Counted from the stretch's first letter, positions 1 through 8,733 are shown. The stretch is 64,000 nucleotides of DNA from Paeniglutamicibacter antarcticus_C (GCF_039544305.1 NZ_BAABLK010000093.1:29048-93047), one strand, 5' to 3'. Made by a program: numbers and translations. Notes: generated from the letters alone by a model not told the origin.

Positions 1-58
1 CGAAGTCGGCCCGGTCCTTCATGAGCTGTTCCGGGGAAACGTAGTATTGCGCGCTCAT
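1..58 (-). CDS. prcA: 20S proteasome alpha subunit PrcA, N-terminal fragment cut by window edge
   Basis: Only the first 19 codons are in the window. They read MSAQYYVSPEQLMKDRADF, the usual start of actinobacterial PrcA: the N-terminal tail that forms the gate of the alpha ring, followed by the first helix. The ATG abuts the prcB stop with no spacer, so the two subunits of the 20S core are translationally linked and probably made in equal amounts. PrcA forms the outer rings that dock the Arc/Mpa ATPase encoded upstream. The rest of the gene, and any pafA beyond it, lies outside the window. Confidence 0.9.
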   Translation of the reverse strand, partial: MSAQYYVSPEQLMKDRADF

Positions 59-850
59 CTAGGACTCCTTCGCGCTGGCGGTGCGTTCGGCAATGATCTC
101 GCGGGACATCGCTGCGAGGATGGATTCCTCCACGCGATGCGCGCCGGTGGAATCCACGGTGTAAATGACCGGCCAGAGGCTGCGCACGGTGTCCGGTCCC
201 CCGGTGGCCGAGTCGTCGTCGGCCGCATCATAGAGCGCTTCGACGGCGACCCGCACGGTGGCACTTGCGCCCATGCCCGGTTGCCACAGCTTTTTCAGAG
301 CGCCGCGGGCGTACGGGGAGCCCGAACCCACGCAGTGGTGCTCGACTTCCTCGTAGAGCCCGCCGGTGATGTCGAAGGAGAAGATCCTCCCCTTGCCGGT
401 GAACGTGTCATAGCCGGCGAAGAGCGGAACCACGCTCATGCCCTGCATGGCCATGGGCAGGTTCGCCCGGATCATGGAGGCAAGGCGGTTGGCCTTGCCC
501 TCCATGGACAGGCGGGTCCCCTCGATCTTTTCGTAGTGCTCGAGTTCCACCCCGAAGAGCTTGGCAATGTCAATGGCTATCCCGGCGGCACCGGCGATCC
601 CGACAACCGAGTACTTGTCGGTTTCGAATACCTTCTCGATGTGCCGGCTGGCAATCACGTTACCCATGGTAGCCCGGCGGTCCCCGGCCATCACTACGCC
701 CTCGGCGTAGCCCAGGGCAACGATGGTCGTACCGTGCGGGACCTGCCCGGAGGCATCGGAGGGCACAGCGGCCCGGTTGGCCGGAAGCAGGTCCGGGCGG
801 TCCCGGTTCAGGTACTCGAGGAAGGAAGGACCGGGACCGAGCTCGATCAC
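59..850 (-). CDS. prcB: 20S proteasome beta subunit PrcB
   Basis: Catalytic subunit of the actinobacterial 20S proteasome, an N-terminal nucleophile hydrolase of 263 residues. A propeptide of about 40 residues ends at His-Gly, and cleavage exposes Thr41 as the catalytic Thr1 (TTIVALG follows). In mature numbering the charge-relay residues are present: Asp17 in MAGDRRAT and Lys33 in EKVFETDK. The start is GTG and overlaps the pup stop by four bases (GTGA), indicating translational coupling. The prcA start follows directly after the stop. The protein acts in the cytoplasm and degrades pupylated proteins fed in by Arc. Length and motifs are normal for the family. Confidence 0.97.
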   Translation of the reverse strand: MIELGPGPSFLEYLNRDRPDLLPANRAAVPSDASGQVPHGTTIVALGYAEGVVMAGDRRATMGNVIASRHIEKVFETDKYSVVGIAGAAGIAIDIAKLFGVELEHYEKIEGTRLSMEGKANRLASMIRANLPMAMQGMSVVPLFAGYDTFTGKGRIFSFDITGGLYEEVEHHCVGSGSPYARGALKKLWQPGMGASATVRVAVEALYDAADDDSATGGPDTVRSLWPVIYTVDSTGAHRVEESILAAMSREIIAERTASAKES

Positions 851-1032
851 TGACCGCCCTTTTGGACAAAGCCGCGCACGAACTCCTCGGCGTTTTGCTC
901 CAGCACCCCGTCGATCTCGTCGAGCAGGTCATCGACCCCGGCGTCCTGGCCTTGGGCAACGGCGCTTTCCTGGGTCGCATCCGTTTCGGTGGTTTCCTCG
1001 CGGCGTTGGCCCGAGTGTTGTTCCTGTGTCAT
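847..1032 (-). CDS. pup: Prokaryotic ubiquitin-like protein Pup
   Basis: Small protein of 61 residues, rich in Glu, Gln and Asp and predicted to be disordered. It ends in Gly-Gly-Gln, the form that Dop must deamidate to Gly-Gly-Glu before ligation to substrate lysines by PafA. The central stretch DDLLDEIDGVLEQNAEEFV matches the Arc-binding helix of known Pup proteins. It lies between dop (104-nt spacer) and prcB (4-bp overlap). The spacer upstream of pup is the longest inside this operon and could hold an internal promoter or processing site, but I see no clear signal. A purine-rich GAAAGAGAG lies before the ATG. Confidence 0.97.
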   Translation of the reverse strand: MTQEQHSGQRREETTETDATQESAVAQGQDAGVDDLLDEIDGVLEQNAEEFVRGFVQKGGQ

Positions 1033-1136
1033 CGTACGTACCGCTCTCTTTCGCGTGTCTTACCGGGCCGTGGAGCTTGGGTGCACCGCCGACGCCCAAC
1101 GTGCTGATATCTACATCTTGTCACTGGGTAGGGCTT

Positions 1137-2735
1137 TTAGCTCCGCAGGGTTGCTAAGAACTCCTGAATCGACAAGTCCTTGTCCAACAGGTCCCCGACC
1201 AGCGCCTTGGTGCCGCGCAGCGGCTCCAAGGTGGCGATGCGTTGAAGCCTTCGGGCCCCGGGGAGGGTGAAGGACACTGAATCCCAGCTGGCGGCCACCA
1301 CGTGCTGGGGGTACTGGCTAAGCACTCTGCCGCGGAAGTATGCCCGGGTGTCCTCGGGCGGGTTGGAGGCCGCGGCAGCGATCTGCTCCGGGGAATACAA
1401 CGTTTCCATCAGGCCACGGTCCGCCAGCAGGTGGTACAGGCCTTTTTCCGGACGGATGTCGGCCCATTGCAGGTCCATCAACCCGATGCGGGCGTCGGAG
1501 AAATCCACGCCGTGGCGTTGGGCGTAGGAAAGCATCAGCTTGTACTTCGCCACCCAGTCAACGGTGGAAGCGGCTTCAAAGATATCGGTTTCCAGCAGGT
1601 GCAGGGTTTCTTCCCAGCGGCGCTGGATTTCCACGGTTGCCTCGTCGGTGGCATCGGTTGCCCCGCAGTGCGCCGCCGAGGCCTCCGCGTAGATCCACTG
1701 GATTTCAAGTGCGGTGAGCTTGCGGCCGTCGGTGAGCTCCACCTTGGTTTTCAGGGTCGGGTCGTGGCTGATGGCCTGCAGCGCCGCGACCGGGTCGCGC
1801 AGCTCGATCGCCGGCGCGGTGCCGGCCTCGATCATCGAGAGCACCAGCGCGGTACTCCCGGTGCGCAGCAGCGTGGAGACCTGCCCGAGGTTGGCATCCC
1901 CGATGATCACGTGCAGCCGGCGATACTTTTCCCAGTGCGCGTGAGGCTCGTCGCGGGTGTTGATGATCGGTCGTCGCACCGTGGTTTCGAGGCCGACCCC
2001 GGCCTCAAAGAAGTCCGCGCGCTGGGAGACCTGAAAGCCGGGGTATTGGCCCAGCGCGCCGCGCCCCACCCTGCCCGAGGCACAGATGACCTGGCGGGTG
2101 GCGAAGAAGGGGATCAGCCCGGAGACGATCGCATCGAAGGGCACCGAGCGTGGCATCAGGTAGTTCTCGTGCGCGCCGTAGGACACCGACTTGTTGTCGG
2201 TGTTGTTCTTGTACAGGTGCACATCCGGGGTCCCCGGGAGCCCGGCGATGCGGCGCACCGCGTCGAGCGCGACGTAGTCCCCGGCCTGGTCCCAGAGCAC
2301 CGCGTCGAACGGGTTGGTGGTCTCCGGGGAGGAATACTCCGGGTGCGCGTGGTCCACGTAGAGCCGGGCCCCGTTGCCCAGGACCATGTTCATCAACACC
2401 TCGTGCTCGGTGGATCCCCTGTCGTAGAGCGTGTCCCCGATGCTCACGTTTCCCCCGTCCAGTGCCACCTGTTCGGCGTCAAGCTCCGGTTCCACGTCGG
2501 TGAGCTGGGAGGGATCGGCCGAGGACCGGGACTGGGTGAACCCGCGCGCATCGTTCAGCGGGGTCTCGTCGGCGTAGTCCCAGCGGGTGCCGGAGATCTG
2601 CCCGCGGGCCTCGCGGATCGTCGCGGCGTAGGCGTTGATCACCTGGGCCGAGAGCATCGTGGCGTTGGCCCCGGGCATCGAGGGGGCCAGCACCCCGTAT
2701 TCGGTCTCCAGGCCCATCACGCGGTGCACGCTCAC
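1137..2735 (-). CDS. dop: Pup deamidase/depupylase Dop
   Basis: Carboxylate-amine-ligase-like enzyme of 532 residues that deamidates the C-terminal Gln of Pup and removes Pup from substrates. Motifs seen: LETEYG near the N-terminus (the ATP/Mg-binding glutamates), ARLYVDHAHPEYSSPE, KNNTDNKSVSYGAHENYLM, and INTRDEPHAHWEKYRRLHVI. A segment of about 45 residues between ARGFTQSRS and HEVLMNMVLGNGARLYVD sits where the Dop-specific loop occurs, which separates Dop from the ligase PafA. The start is GTG and overlaps the arc stop as GTGA. This order, arc-dop-pup-prcB-prcA, is the standard actinobacterial operon. Confidence 0.96.
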   Translation of the reverse strand: MSVHRVMGLETEYGVLAPSMPGANATMLSAQVINAYAATIREARGQISGTRWDYADETPLNDARGFTQSRSSADPSQLTDVEPELDAEQVALDGGNVSIGDTLYDRGSTEHEVLMNMVLGNGARLYVDHAHPEYSSPETTNPFDAVLWDQAGDYVALDAVRRIAGLPGTPDVHLYKNNTDNKSVSYGAHENYLMPRSVPFDAIVSGLIPFFATRQVICASGRVGRGALGQYPGFQVSQRADFFEAGVGLETTVRRPIINTRDEPHAHWEKYRRLHVIIGDANLGQVSTLLRTGSTALVLSMIEAGTAPAIELRDPVAALQAISHDPTLKTKVELTDGRKLTALEIQWIYAEASAAHCGATDATDEATVEIQRRWEETLHLLETDIFEAASTVDWVAKYKLMLSYAQRHGVDFSDARIGLMDLQWADIRPEKGLYHLLADRGLMETLYSPEQIAAAASNPPEDTRAYFRGRVLSQYPQHVVAASWDSVSFTLPGARRLQRIATLEPLRGTKALVGDLLDKDLSIQEFLATLRS

Positions 2736-4468
2736 AGGTATTGCCCGGTCTCGTCGGCCCCGGGTGCGGGCAGGGTCTTGCCGCGCCCGTTCTTGTCCGC
2801 CACGATGGTGCGGATGAAGGTGATGCGCTCGCCCTTGCGCCCGGAGATCCGAGCCCAGTCATCGGGGTTGGTGGTGTTGGGCATGTCCTCGTGCTCGTGG
2901 AATTCCTCCACGACCGCTGCGAGTAGGTGCTCCATGCGCAGACCTCGTTCGGCCCCGGTGAGCAGCGCCTTGATGGCGGACTTCTTGGCACGGTCCACGA
3001 CGTTGCGGATCACCGCACCCGAGGAGAAGTCCTTGAAGTACAGGATCTCGGTCTCGGTGTTGGCGTAGGTGACCTCGAGGAACTGGTTCTGCTCCCCGGT
3101 GGAGTACATCGCCTCCACTGTCGCCTGGATCATGGCCCGAACACAGGCGCCGGCGTCGTTGCCGTGCTCGGCGAGGTCATCGGGATGCAGCGGCAAATCC
3201 GCGGTGAGGTACTTCGCGAAGATCTCCGCCGCGCCCTGGGCATCCGGGCGGCGGATCTTGATCTTCACATCCAGGCGGCCGGGGCGCAGGATCGCGGGGT
3301 CGATCATGTCCTCGCGGTTGGAGGCGCCAATCACGATCACGTTGTCCAGGCGCTCGACACCGTCGATTTCCGAGAGCAGCTGCGGGACGATGGTGGTTTC
3401 CACGTCCGAAGACACCCCGGTGCCGCGGGTGCGGAACAGCGAGTCCATCTCGTCGAAGAACACCACCACGGGGTTGCCGCCGGCCGCCTTTTCGCGTGCC
3501 CGGGCGAAGATCAGCCGGATGTGGCGTTCGGTTTCCCCGACGTACTTGTCCAAAAGCTCGGGGCCCTTGATGTTCAGGAAGTAACTCTTGGCGGTGCCCG
3601 AATCGCCGTTTCGCTCGTTGGTGCGCTCGGAAAGCGAGTGCGCCACGGCCTTGGCGATCAGCGTCTTGCCGCAGCCCGGGGGGCCGTAGAGCAAGATGCC
3701 CTTGGGGGCGGTGAGCCCGTGTTCGCGGTAGAGGTCCGGGTGCAGGAAAGGAAGTTCGACGGCGTCGCGGATCGCCTCGATCTGCTCGCCGAGCCCGCCG
3801 ATGTCGGCGTAGGAGATGTTCGGGACCTCTTCGAGGACCAGGGACTGCATGTCCGAAAGGTGCACCTTTTCCAGCCCGAGCCCGGTCCGGGTGTCAAGGG
3901 TCAGCACGTCGCCGACCCTCACGGTGTCCTTGATCAGGGGTTCGGCCAGCTTGATGACGCGTTGGTCATCGGCCCGGCCCATGGCCACCACGCGGTGGTC
4001 CTCCAGGACCTCCTTGACGGTGACCAGCTCGCCGGACTGCTCGTAGCCCAGGCCGGCGACGATGACCAGGGACTCGTTGAGCAGCACCTCCTGGCCGATG
4101 GCCAGCTTCTGAAAGTCCAGCAGCGGGGAGATTCCCACGCGCAGCTTGCGCCCGCCCTGGACGATGTCCGCGGATTGGACCCCCGTGGAGGAGATCGCCA
4201 CCCCGGGGACCGGGTGGCTGCGGGCGTGCATCTGGACGATGGTGCCGTGGCTGAAGGGGGTGTCCCCGTCCTTCTCAAGCCCTGCCTTCAGGGTGATGAT
4301 CTCTTCGCGGGTGCGCTCGAGCATCGCAACGAGGCGGGTGTTGTTTCCTCCCGCGCTGGCCAGTTGCCGATCGAGTTGGCGGTTCTTGTCCCGCACGATG
4401 TTCAGCTGCCTCTCGGCGGCCGTTACCTGGCCCTCGAGCCGTGTGCGATCCGTTTCTTCGCCCATCAT
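2732..4468 (-). CDS. arc: Proteasome-associated AAA ATPase Arc/Mpa
   Basis: Hexameric AAA+ unfoldase that recognises Pup and threads substrates into the 20S core; 578 residues. Order of parts: coiled coil at about residues 8-62 (Pup-binding), two OB folds to about 210, Walker A GPPGCGKT at 262-269, Walker B VVVFFDEMD at about 334-342, sensor GASNRED, arginine-finger region LRPGRLD, and a C-terminal GQYL tail that docks into PrcA. The start is ambiguous: two consecutive ATGs follow AGGTGG, and the second (4465) is better spaced. It is separated from trmI by 163 bp containing a hairpin, so transcription of the Pup-proteasome operon probably starts here. Confidence 0.96.
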   Translation of the reverse strand: MMGEETDRTRLEGQVTAAERQLNIVRDKNRQLDRQLASAGGNNTRLVAMLERTREEIITLKAGLEKDGDTPFSHGTIVQMHARSHPVPGVAISSTGVQSADIVQGGRKLRVGISPLLDFQKLAIGQEVLLNESLVIVAGLGYEQSGELVTVKEVLEDHRVVAMGRADDQRVIKLAEPLIKDTVRVGDVLTLDTRTGLGLEKVHLSDMQSLVLEEVPNISYADIGGLGEQIEAIRDAVELPFLHPDLYREHGLTAPKGILLYGPPGCGKTLIAKAVAHSLSERTNERNGDSGTAKSYFLNIKGPELLDKYVGETERHIRLIFARAREKAAGGNPVVVFFDEMDSLFRTRGTGVSSDVETTIVPQLLSEIDGVERLDNVIVIGASNREDMIDPAILRPGRLDVKIKIRRPDAQGAAEIFAKYLTADLPLHPDDLAEHGNDAGACVRAMIQATVEAMYSTGEQNQFLEVTYANTETEILYFKDFSSGAVIRNVVDRAKKSAIKALLTGAERGLRMEHLLAAVVEEFHEHEDMPNTTNPDDWARISGRKGERITFIRTIVADKNGRGKTLPAPGADETGQYL

Positions 4469-4580
4469 CCACCTGTTTCACATAATCTCGGGTTTGTGTG
4501 CACCGGGGTGAACCGGTGCACGTCATCTCTGCTTCCATCCTAGGCATGGCGGCGGCCCAAAGGCTGAAATGTGACTGCGT

Positions 4581-4612
4581 ACCTTGGCAAGGCAGGTGGT
4601 CCTTGCCAAGGT
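4581..4612 (-). terminator. Hairpin between trmI and arc
   Basis: Perfect 12-bp inverted repeat (ACCTTGGCAAGG and its complement) with an 8-nt loop, 19 nt after the trmI stop on the minus strand. There is no U-tract, as is common for actinobacterial terminators. It probably ends the trmI transcript before arc. Confidence 0.55.
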
Positions 4613-4631
4613 GCGCGGGCACGTGCGGCGG

Positions 4632-5726
4632 CTAGTTCGCTTCGGTGTCGAGCTCCGTGCTTTCCGCCGCTTCGTTATCGGCCCCGGGGGCGGTGGCGGC
4701 GGGCAGCGAACCGCGCTGGGTCATTGACTTGGCGTCCTTGGCGGCCCGGCGCAGCTTGCGGTCCGAGACCGCCCGTTCCCCCAGCGCGCCCTGGGTCCAA
4801 GCCTCCGGGTCCTTTGAACGGGTCCAAGTTTCCAGGTCGGCTGCGGAGTAGCTGTGTTCCTTCACGCGCTTGGCCCCGGGGATGCCCACCGCGCCGTCGG
4901 CGAGCCGGCGGCAGGTGATCAGGAAGGCCGTGTGTGCGACCATGCGGTGGTCGGGGCGCACGGCAAGGCCCTCGACGTGCCAGCCGCGGACCATTGTCTC
5001 GAAGGACTCGGGCTCGGTGTAGAGCCCCGAGGCCCGGATCACCTCGACGGTGCGCGACATCTGGGTCACCGTCGCCACGTAGTTCACCCACACCCCGCCG
5101 GGTGCCAGCACGGTGGAGACCGCGTCGAGGCATTCCCACGGCGAGAGCATGTCCAGGACCACGCGGTCCACGGAACCCGATTCTTCGGTCCGGACCACCT
5201 GGTCCTGGAAGTCGCCGATGGAGATCCGCCAGGCCGGGTGCGGGCCCCCGAACACGGTGTCCACGTTGCCGCGGGCGATTTCGGCGAATTCCTCGCGGCG
5301 TTCGAAGGAGTGCAGGTAGCCCCCGTCGCCCACGGCGCGAAGCAGCGACATCGACAGGGCGCCGGAGCCGACCCCGGCCTCCACTACGCGTGCACCCGGG
5401 TAGATGTCGCCCATCGCGATGATCTGGGCCGCATCCTTGGGGTAGACGACGGTGGCCCCGCGCGGCATCGAGAGCACGAAGTCCTTCAGCAGCGGGCGCA
5501 GTGCCTGGTAGCGGATCTCGTTGGTGTTCTCAACGATCGATCCCTCGCTCGCCCCGATGAGTGCATCGTGGAAGAGCACGCCCTTGTGCGTGTGGAACTG
5601 GCCGCCGGTGGTCAGGGTGATGGTGTGGATCCGGCGCTTCTGGTCGATGAGCTGGACCCGGTCACCGGTCCGGAAGGGGCCTCGGCGGCTCTGGGCACCG
5701 TGGGGCGTTGCTGGGTTCTCGCTCAT
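4632..5726 (-). CDS. trmI: tRNA (adenine-58-N1)-methyltransferase TrmI
   Basis: S-adenosylmethionine-dependent enzyme making m1A58 in the T-loop of tRNA; 364 residues. An N-terminal beta-rich domain (GPFRTGDRVQLIDQKRR) precedes the Rossmann methyltransferase domain with the SAM motif VVEAGVGSGALSMSLL, the acidic residue in HSFERREEFAE, and the DMLSPWE catalytic region. A basic, Ala-rich C-terminal tail of about 60 residues extends beyond the usual ~280-residue length. trmI next to the proteasome genes is conserved in actinobacteria (Rv2118c in M. tuberculosis, from memory). Hairpins flank the gene on both sides, suggesting its own transcript. Confidence 0.93.
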   Translation of the reverse strand: MSENPATPHGAQSRRGPFRTGDRVQLIDQKRRIHTITLTTGGQFHTHKGVLFHDALIGASEGSIVENTNEIRYQALRPLLKDFVLSMPRGATVVYPKDAAQIIAMGDIYPGARVVEAGVGSGALSMSLLRAVGDGGYLHSFERREEFAEIARGNVDTVFGGPHPAWRISIGDFQDQVVRTEESGSVDRVVLDMLSPWECLDAVSTVLAPGGVWVNYVATVTQMSRTVEVIRASGLYTEPESFETMVRGWHVEGLAVRPDHRMVAHTAFLITCRRLADGAVGIPGAKRVKEHSYSAADLETWTRSKDPEAWTQGALGERAVSDRKLRRAAKDAKSMTQRGSLPAATAPGADNEAAESTELDTEAN

Positions 5727-5774
5727 GGGCGGTGGATCGTCCTTAGGTTCTTATGGGGGGGTAGGTGTATGTTC

Positions 5775-5794
5775 ACCCCGCCGTGCGGCGGGGT
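5775..5794 (-). terminator. Hairpin after site-2 protease gene
   Basis: 8-bp GC-rich inverted repeat (ACCCCGCC / GGCGGGGT) with a 4-nt loop, 14 nt beyond the M50 peptidase stop on the minus strand. No U-tract. Confidence 0.45.
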
Positions 5795-5807
5795 CCAAGG
5801 CCTGGGC

Positions 5808-6935
5808 CTAGTGTGCCTTGCCGGTGATCGCGGCGAGGATGCGGGCCTGGGAAAGCAGCCCGATGATCCGGTGGGATTCGTCGATGACCGCGTATTCGCT
5901 GCCCTGCAGCGTGGCAAGGTAGCCGATCAGCGCGCGGCCGTCCGCGTTGGCGTCCACGACAGCCCCCGGGCCCAGTGCACGGGCCGCCGAGAGCGCGGGG
6001 CTTTGGGCTAGCAGTGCGGGGTCGATGGCACCCAGGGTGACCTCGTCGATCACCGCAACGGGGTTCCCCGGTGCATCAATGAGGATGACCCGCCCGCCAC
6101 GGCTTTGAAGACGGGCCGTGACCTCGGCCAGGCTCGAGTCCTGGCGGATGGCCGTTGCCGGTTCCATCAGGGCACGCACCGAAACCAGCGGCAGGCGCAG
6201 GCGCAGCTTGGCGTTGGTGATCCCCTGGCTGGCACCGACCCACATGAAACCGCCGATCAGCACGGCGACGATGATCACCTGCAGGTCAAGTGGTTGGTTG
6301 CGGGTCAGCGGAGTGATCACAAAGTAGCCCACGATCAGCACCACCAGCACCCGGCCGGACCAGCCGGCGGCAATGGTGCCGCGGTCCTGGGAGCCGGTGT
6401 ATCGCCAGACGGCGGACTCGACCAGGCGCCCGCCATCCAGGGGCAACCCCGGAAGCACGTTGAAGATCGCCACCAGCAGGTTCGCCCAGACCAGGATGCC
6501 CCAGAGCAGGGCGAGCACCCCCACCGGTTCAAAGGCCTGCAGCAGCACGTAACCGACGCCGGCGATCACGAAGTTCGCGCCCGGGCCGGCCATGGCCACG
6601 GCCAACGAGCGGCCGGGGGTGGCATCGAAGGAGGAGAACTGGGTGTGCCCGCCCCAGAGGTTCAAGGTGATCTTCGCCCCGGGCCAGCCAAAGGCCTTGG
6701 CACTGAGGGCATGGGCGAGTTCGTGGATGAGCACCGAAATAGCCAACAGCACCGCGTAGGCGAATGCCACCAGGTAGGCCCCGGCGCCGAGCCCGGGCAT
6801 GGCCCGGGCCACCGTGGGCCCGAAGACCAGGACGATGAAACCGGTGATGATGAACCAGGACCATGCCAAGGACACCGGTACCCCGAAGATCGATCCGAGC
6901 GGGATTCCTTCGCGCCTAACACCGATTTTGCTCAT
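5808..6935 (-). CDS. Site-2-type membrane metalloprotease (M50 family) with C-terminal CBS domains
   Basis: Membrane zinc protease of 375 residues. The zinc motif HELAH is at 71-75, and the third ligand motif NVLPGLPLDGGR at about 159-170. Several hydrophobic segments fill residues 20-230, and the C-terminal ~120 residues look like a CBS pair (LIDAPGNPVAVIDE; YAVIDESHRIIGLLS), as in the Rip3-type group of intramembrane proteases. The substrate is unknown; an anti-sigma factor or other membrane protein would be typical. The start overlaps the HAD stop as ATGA, so the two are co-translated. CBS domains suggest control by adenine nucleotides, but that is inference. Confidence 0.9.
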   Translation of the reverse strand: MSKIGVRREGIPLGSIFGVPVSLAWSWFIITGFIVLVFGPTVARAMPGLGAGAYLVAFAYAVLLAISVLIHELAHALSAKAFGWPGAKITLNLWGGHTQFSSFDATPGRSLAVAMAGPGANFVIAGVGYVLLQAFEPVGVLALLWGILVWANLLVAIFNVLPGLPLDGGRLVESAVWRYTGSQDRGTIAAGWSGRVLVVLIVGYFVITPLTRNQPLDLQVIIVAVLIGGFMWVGASQGITNAKLRLRLPLVSVRALMEPATAIRQDSSLAEVTARLQSRGGRVILIDAPGNPVAVIDEVTLGAIDPALLAQSPALSAARALGPGAVVDANADGRALIGYLATLQGSEYAVIDESHRIIGLLSQARILAAITGKAH

Positions 6936-7651
6936 CCCTGGGCCCCGTTGGACACCAAGGCGCCCAGGGATTCGAGGTCCAGTTCCTCAAGCGAGGAGAC
7001 CCGGTGCCAGGAATCGGAGTGCGGTACCGGGGCAATGTGCGGTATCAGCACGGCGTTGATGCCGCTGGCGGCGGCGGAGGCGATGCCGGGGGCCGAATCC
7101 TCCAGGCCGATGACACGGCGCGGGTCCAGGCCATGTACGCGTGATCCCAGTTTCGCCAGGCCCAGCAGGTAGGGGTCCGGGTGCGGCTTGCCGCGGGCGA
7201 CCATCTCGCCGGTGACACGGAAGGCGAAGTACTCGTGGGGAAGCTGTTCGAGTACCAGGGCGGCCAGCGGCTCCTCGGACATGGTCACCAGCCCGCAGGG
7301 GATCTTCGCCTCGTGCAGTTCCTGAAGCAGCTCGAGGGCACCGGGGCGCCAGGCGACGTGCCTCCGGACCCCGATGAGCACCTCGGTGAGCAGCCTGTCG
7401 ATGATCTGGCGCGCGTCCAGCCCGACTCCGGCGCGTTGCAGCACGGCCGCGGCGTCGGGCAGCGCATTGCCGACCAGCGCCATCGCCTCTTCCTCACTCC
7501 ATTGCCCGCCGAACTCGGCTACCAGCGCCGCCTCGGCGGCCATCCAGTAGGGTTCGGTGTCAAGCAGGGTTCCGTCCATGTCCCACAGCACGCCCTGGAT
7601 AGAGGTGTTCGGGCTGCGCACGGGCAGGGGCTCGTAATTCTGGGTTGGCAT
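6932..7651 (-). CDS. HAD-superfamily hydrolase, beta-phosphoglucomutase-like subgroup
   Basis: Cytoplasmic phosphatase or phosphomutase-like protein of 239 residues. Motif I is LWDMDGTLLDTEPYW (two catalytic aspartates), motif II is around CGLVTMS, the Lys motif is GKPHPDPYLLG, and motif IV is VIGLEDSAPGI. The helical cap between motifs I and II makes it HAD-IA. The substrate cannot be read from the sequence. It is the first gene of a minus-strand unit, overlapping the M50 protease by 4 bp and divergent from the PAC2 gene with a 61-bp promoter region between them. Confidence 0.88.
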   Translation of the reverse strand: MPTQNYEPLPVRSPNTSIQGVLWDMDGTLLDTEPYWMAAEAALVAEFGGQWSEEEAMALVGNALPDAAAVLQRAGVGLDARQIIDRLLTEVLIGVRRHVAWRPGALELLQELHEAKIPCGLVTMSEEPLAALVLEQLPHEYFAFRVTGEMVARGKPHPDPYLLGLAKLGSRVHGLDPRRVIGLEDSAPGIASAAASGINAVLIPHIAPVPHSDSWHRVSSLEELDLESLGALVSNGAQG

Positions 7652-7675
7652 GAGCCAATTCTAGTGTGCGCGGCA

Positions 7676-7706
7676 TTGACCCGGCGACCGATCCGCGCGC
7701 TAGGGT
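7676..7706 (+). promoter_or_regulatory. Promoter for PAC2 gene, probably leaderless
   Basis: TTGACC at 7676-7681 and TAGGGT at 7701-7706 (19-nt spacer) fit an actinobacterial sigma-A promoter. Six bases separate the -10 from the GTG at 7713, so transcription would start at or next to the initiation codon. Confidence 0.45.
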
Positions 7707-7712
7707 GAGGTT

Positions 7713-8726
7713 GTGAGCGAAGATATGAATGATCCAGTGACACTTTCATCCCTGGTGGCTGCATCCACGACGCCCGCCGCAGTGCGCCCGGCGATCATGG
7801 TCGTGGCTTTCGAGGGCTGGAACGATGCCGGGGATGCGGCGAGTTCGGCGCTGAAGACCATCAAGGCAGCCACCGGTGCGGTGAAGCTTGCCGGCATCGG
7901 CGACGAGGACTACTACGACTACCAGTTCTCCCGCCCGCTGATGCAGCGCAATGCCAAGGGCAAGCGGGTGATCAAGTGGCCAACAACGCGCATCTACCGT
8001 GCAGTGGTGCCCGATTCACCCGTTGACCTGCTGTTGGTTCGCGGCGTGGAGCCCAGCTTCAGGTGGAAGTCCTTCATTGCCGAGATCCTGACACGGGCCG
8101 AGGAGGAAAACGTCCAGGGCGTGATGGTCATGGGTGCGCTGCTGGCCGATGTTCCCCACACCCGGCCGATCCAGGCCTCGGTCTCCAGCGAGGACCCGGC
8201 GGTGCGCGAGGCGCTCGGCGCCCATGCCGCGGGCTACGAGGGCCCGACGGGGATCGTGGGGGTGCTGGCGCAGTTCGCCGAGGCCGCGGGACTGCCCACG
8301 CTCTCGATCTGGTCCGCGGTCCCGCACTACGTTGCCCAGCCGCCCTCGCCCAAGGCGCAGTTGGCGCTGCTGCACCGCGTGGAGGAACTGCTGCCGTTGG
8401 CACTTGACCTGCACGAGCTCACCGAGGACGCACTGGCCTGGGAACGCGGGGTCGACGCACTGGCCACCGGGGACGCCGATGTGGCGGCCTACGTCGAGCA
8501 GCTGGAACAGGCGCAGGACGAGACGGCCCTGCCCGAGGCCACCGGCGAGGCCATCGCCCGGGAGTTCGAGCGCTATCTCAAGCGTCGCCACGGGGCCGCC
8601 GGCACCCATGAGGGGCACCAGGATCCCGGATCCCGGCCAGGTGCTCCCCCGGCACCGCAATCCCCGGACACACCGGGGACCCCGTGGTCCTCGGACACTC
8701 CCGATTCTCCGGGGTCCCCCGAGTAG
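7713..8726 (+). CDS. PAC2 family protein (proteasome assembly chaperone-like fold)
   Basis: Protein of 337 residues with the PAC2 fold: VVAFEGWNDAGDAAS near the N-terminus, DYYDYQFSRP, LLVRGVEPSFRW, GALLADVPHTRP and ALPTLSIW-type segments (here GLPTLSIWSAVPHYVA). In actinobacteria this family sits near the proteasome locus, but a role in proteasome assembly is not established there. The last ~45 residues are a low-complexity Pro/Ser/Asp/Gly tail. The GTG start lacks a properly spaced Shine-Dalgarno but lies 6 nt after a -10 hexamer; the ATG four codons later (7725) is the alternative. It converges on mshC with only 7 bp between stops. Confidence 0.9.
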   Translation: MSEDMNDPVTLSSLVAASTTPAAVRPAIMVVAFEGWNDAGDAASSALKTIKAATGAVKLAGIGDEDYYDYQFSRPLMQRNAKGKRVIKWPTTRIYRAVVPDSPVDLLLVRGVEPSFRWKSFIAEILTRAEEENVQGVMVMGALLADVPHTRPIQASVSSEDPAVREALGAHAAGYEGPTGIVGVLAQFAEAAGLPTLSIWSAVPHYVAQPPSPKAQLALLHRVEELLPLALDLHELTEDALAWERGVDALATGDADVAAYVEQLEQAQDETALPEATGEAIAREFERYLKRRHGAAGTHEGHQDPGSRPGAPPAPQSPDTPGTPWSSDTPDSPGSPE

Positions 8727-8733
8727 CAGCGAG

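Noticed and set aside
1302..4543. Two long plus-strand open frames (588 and 538 codons)
   Set aside because: They are antisense to dop and arc, whose products are unmistakable, and their translations show no family motif.
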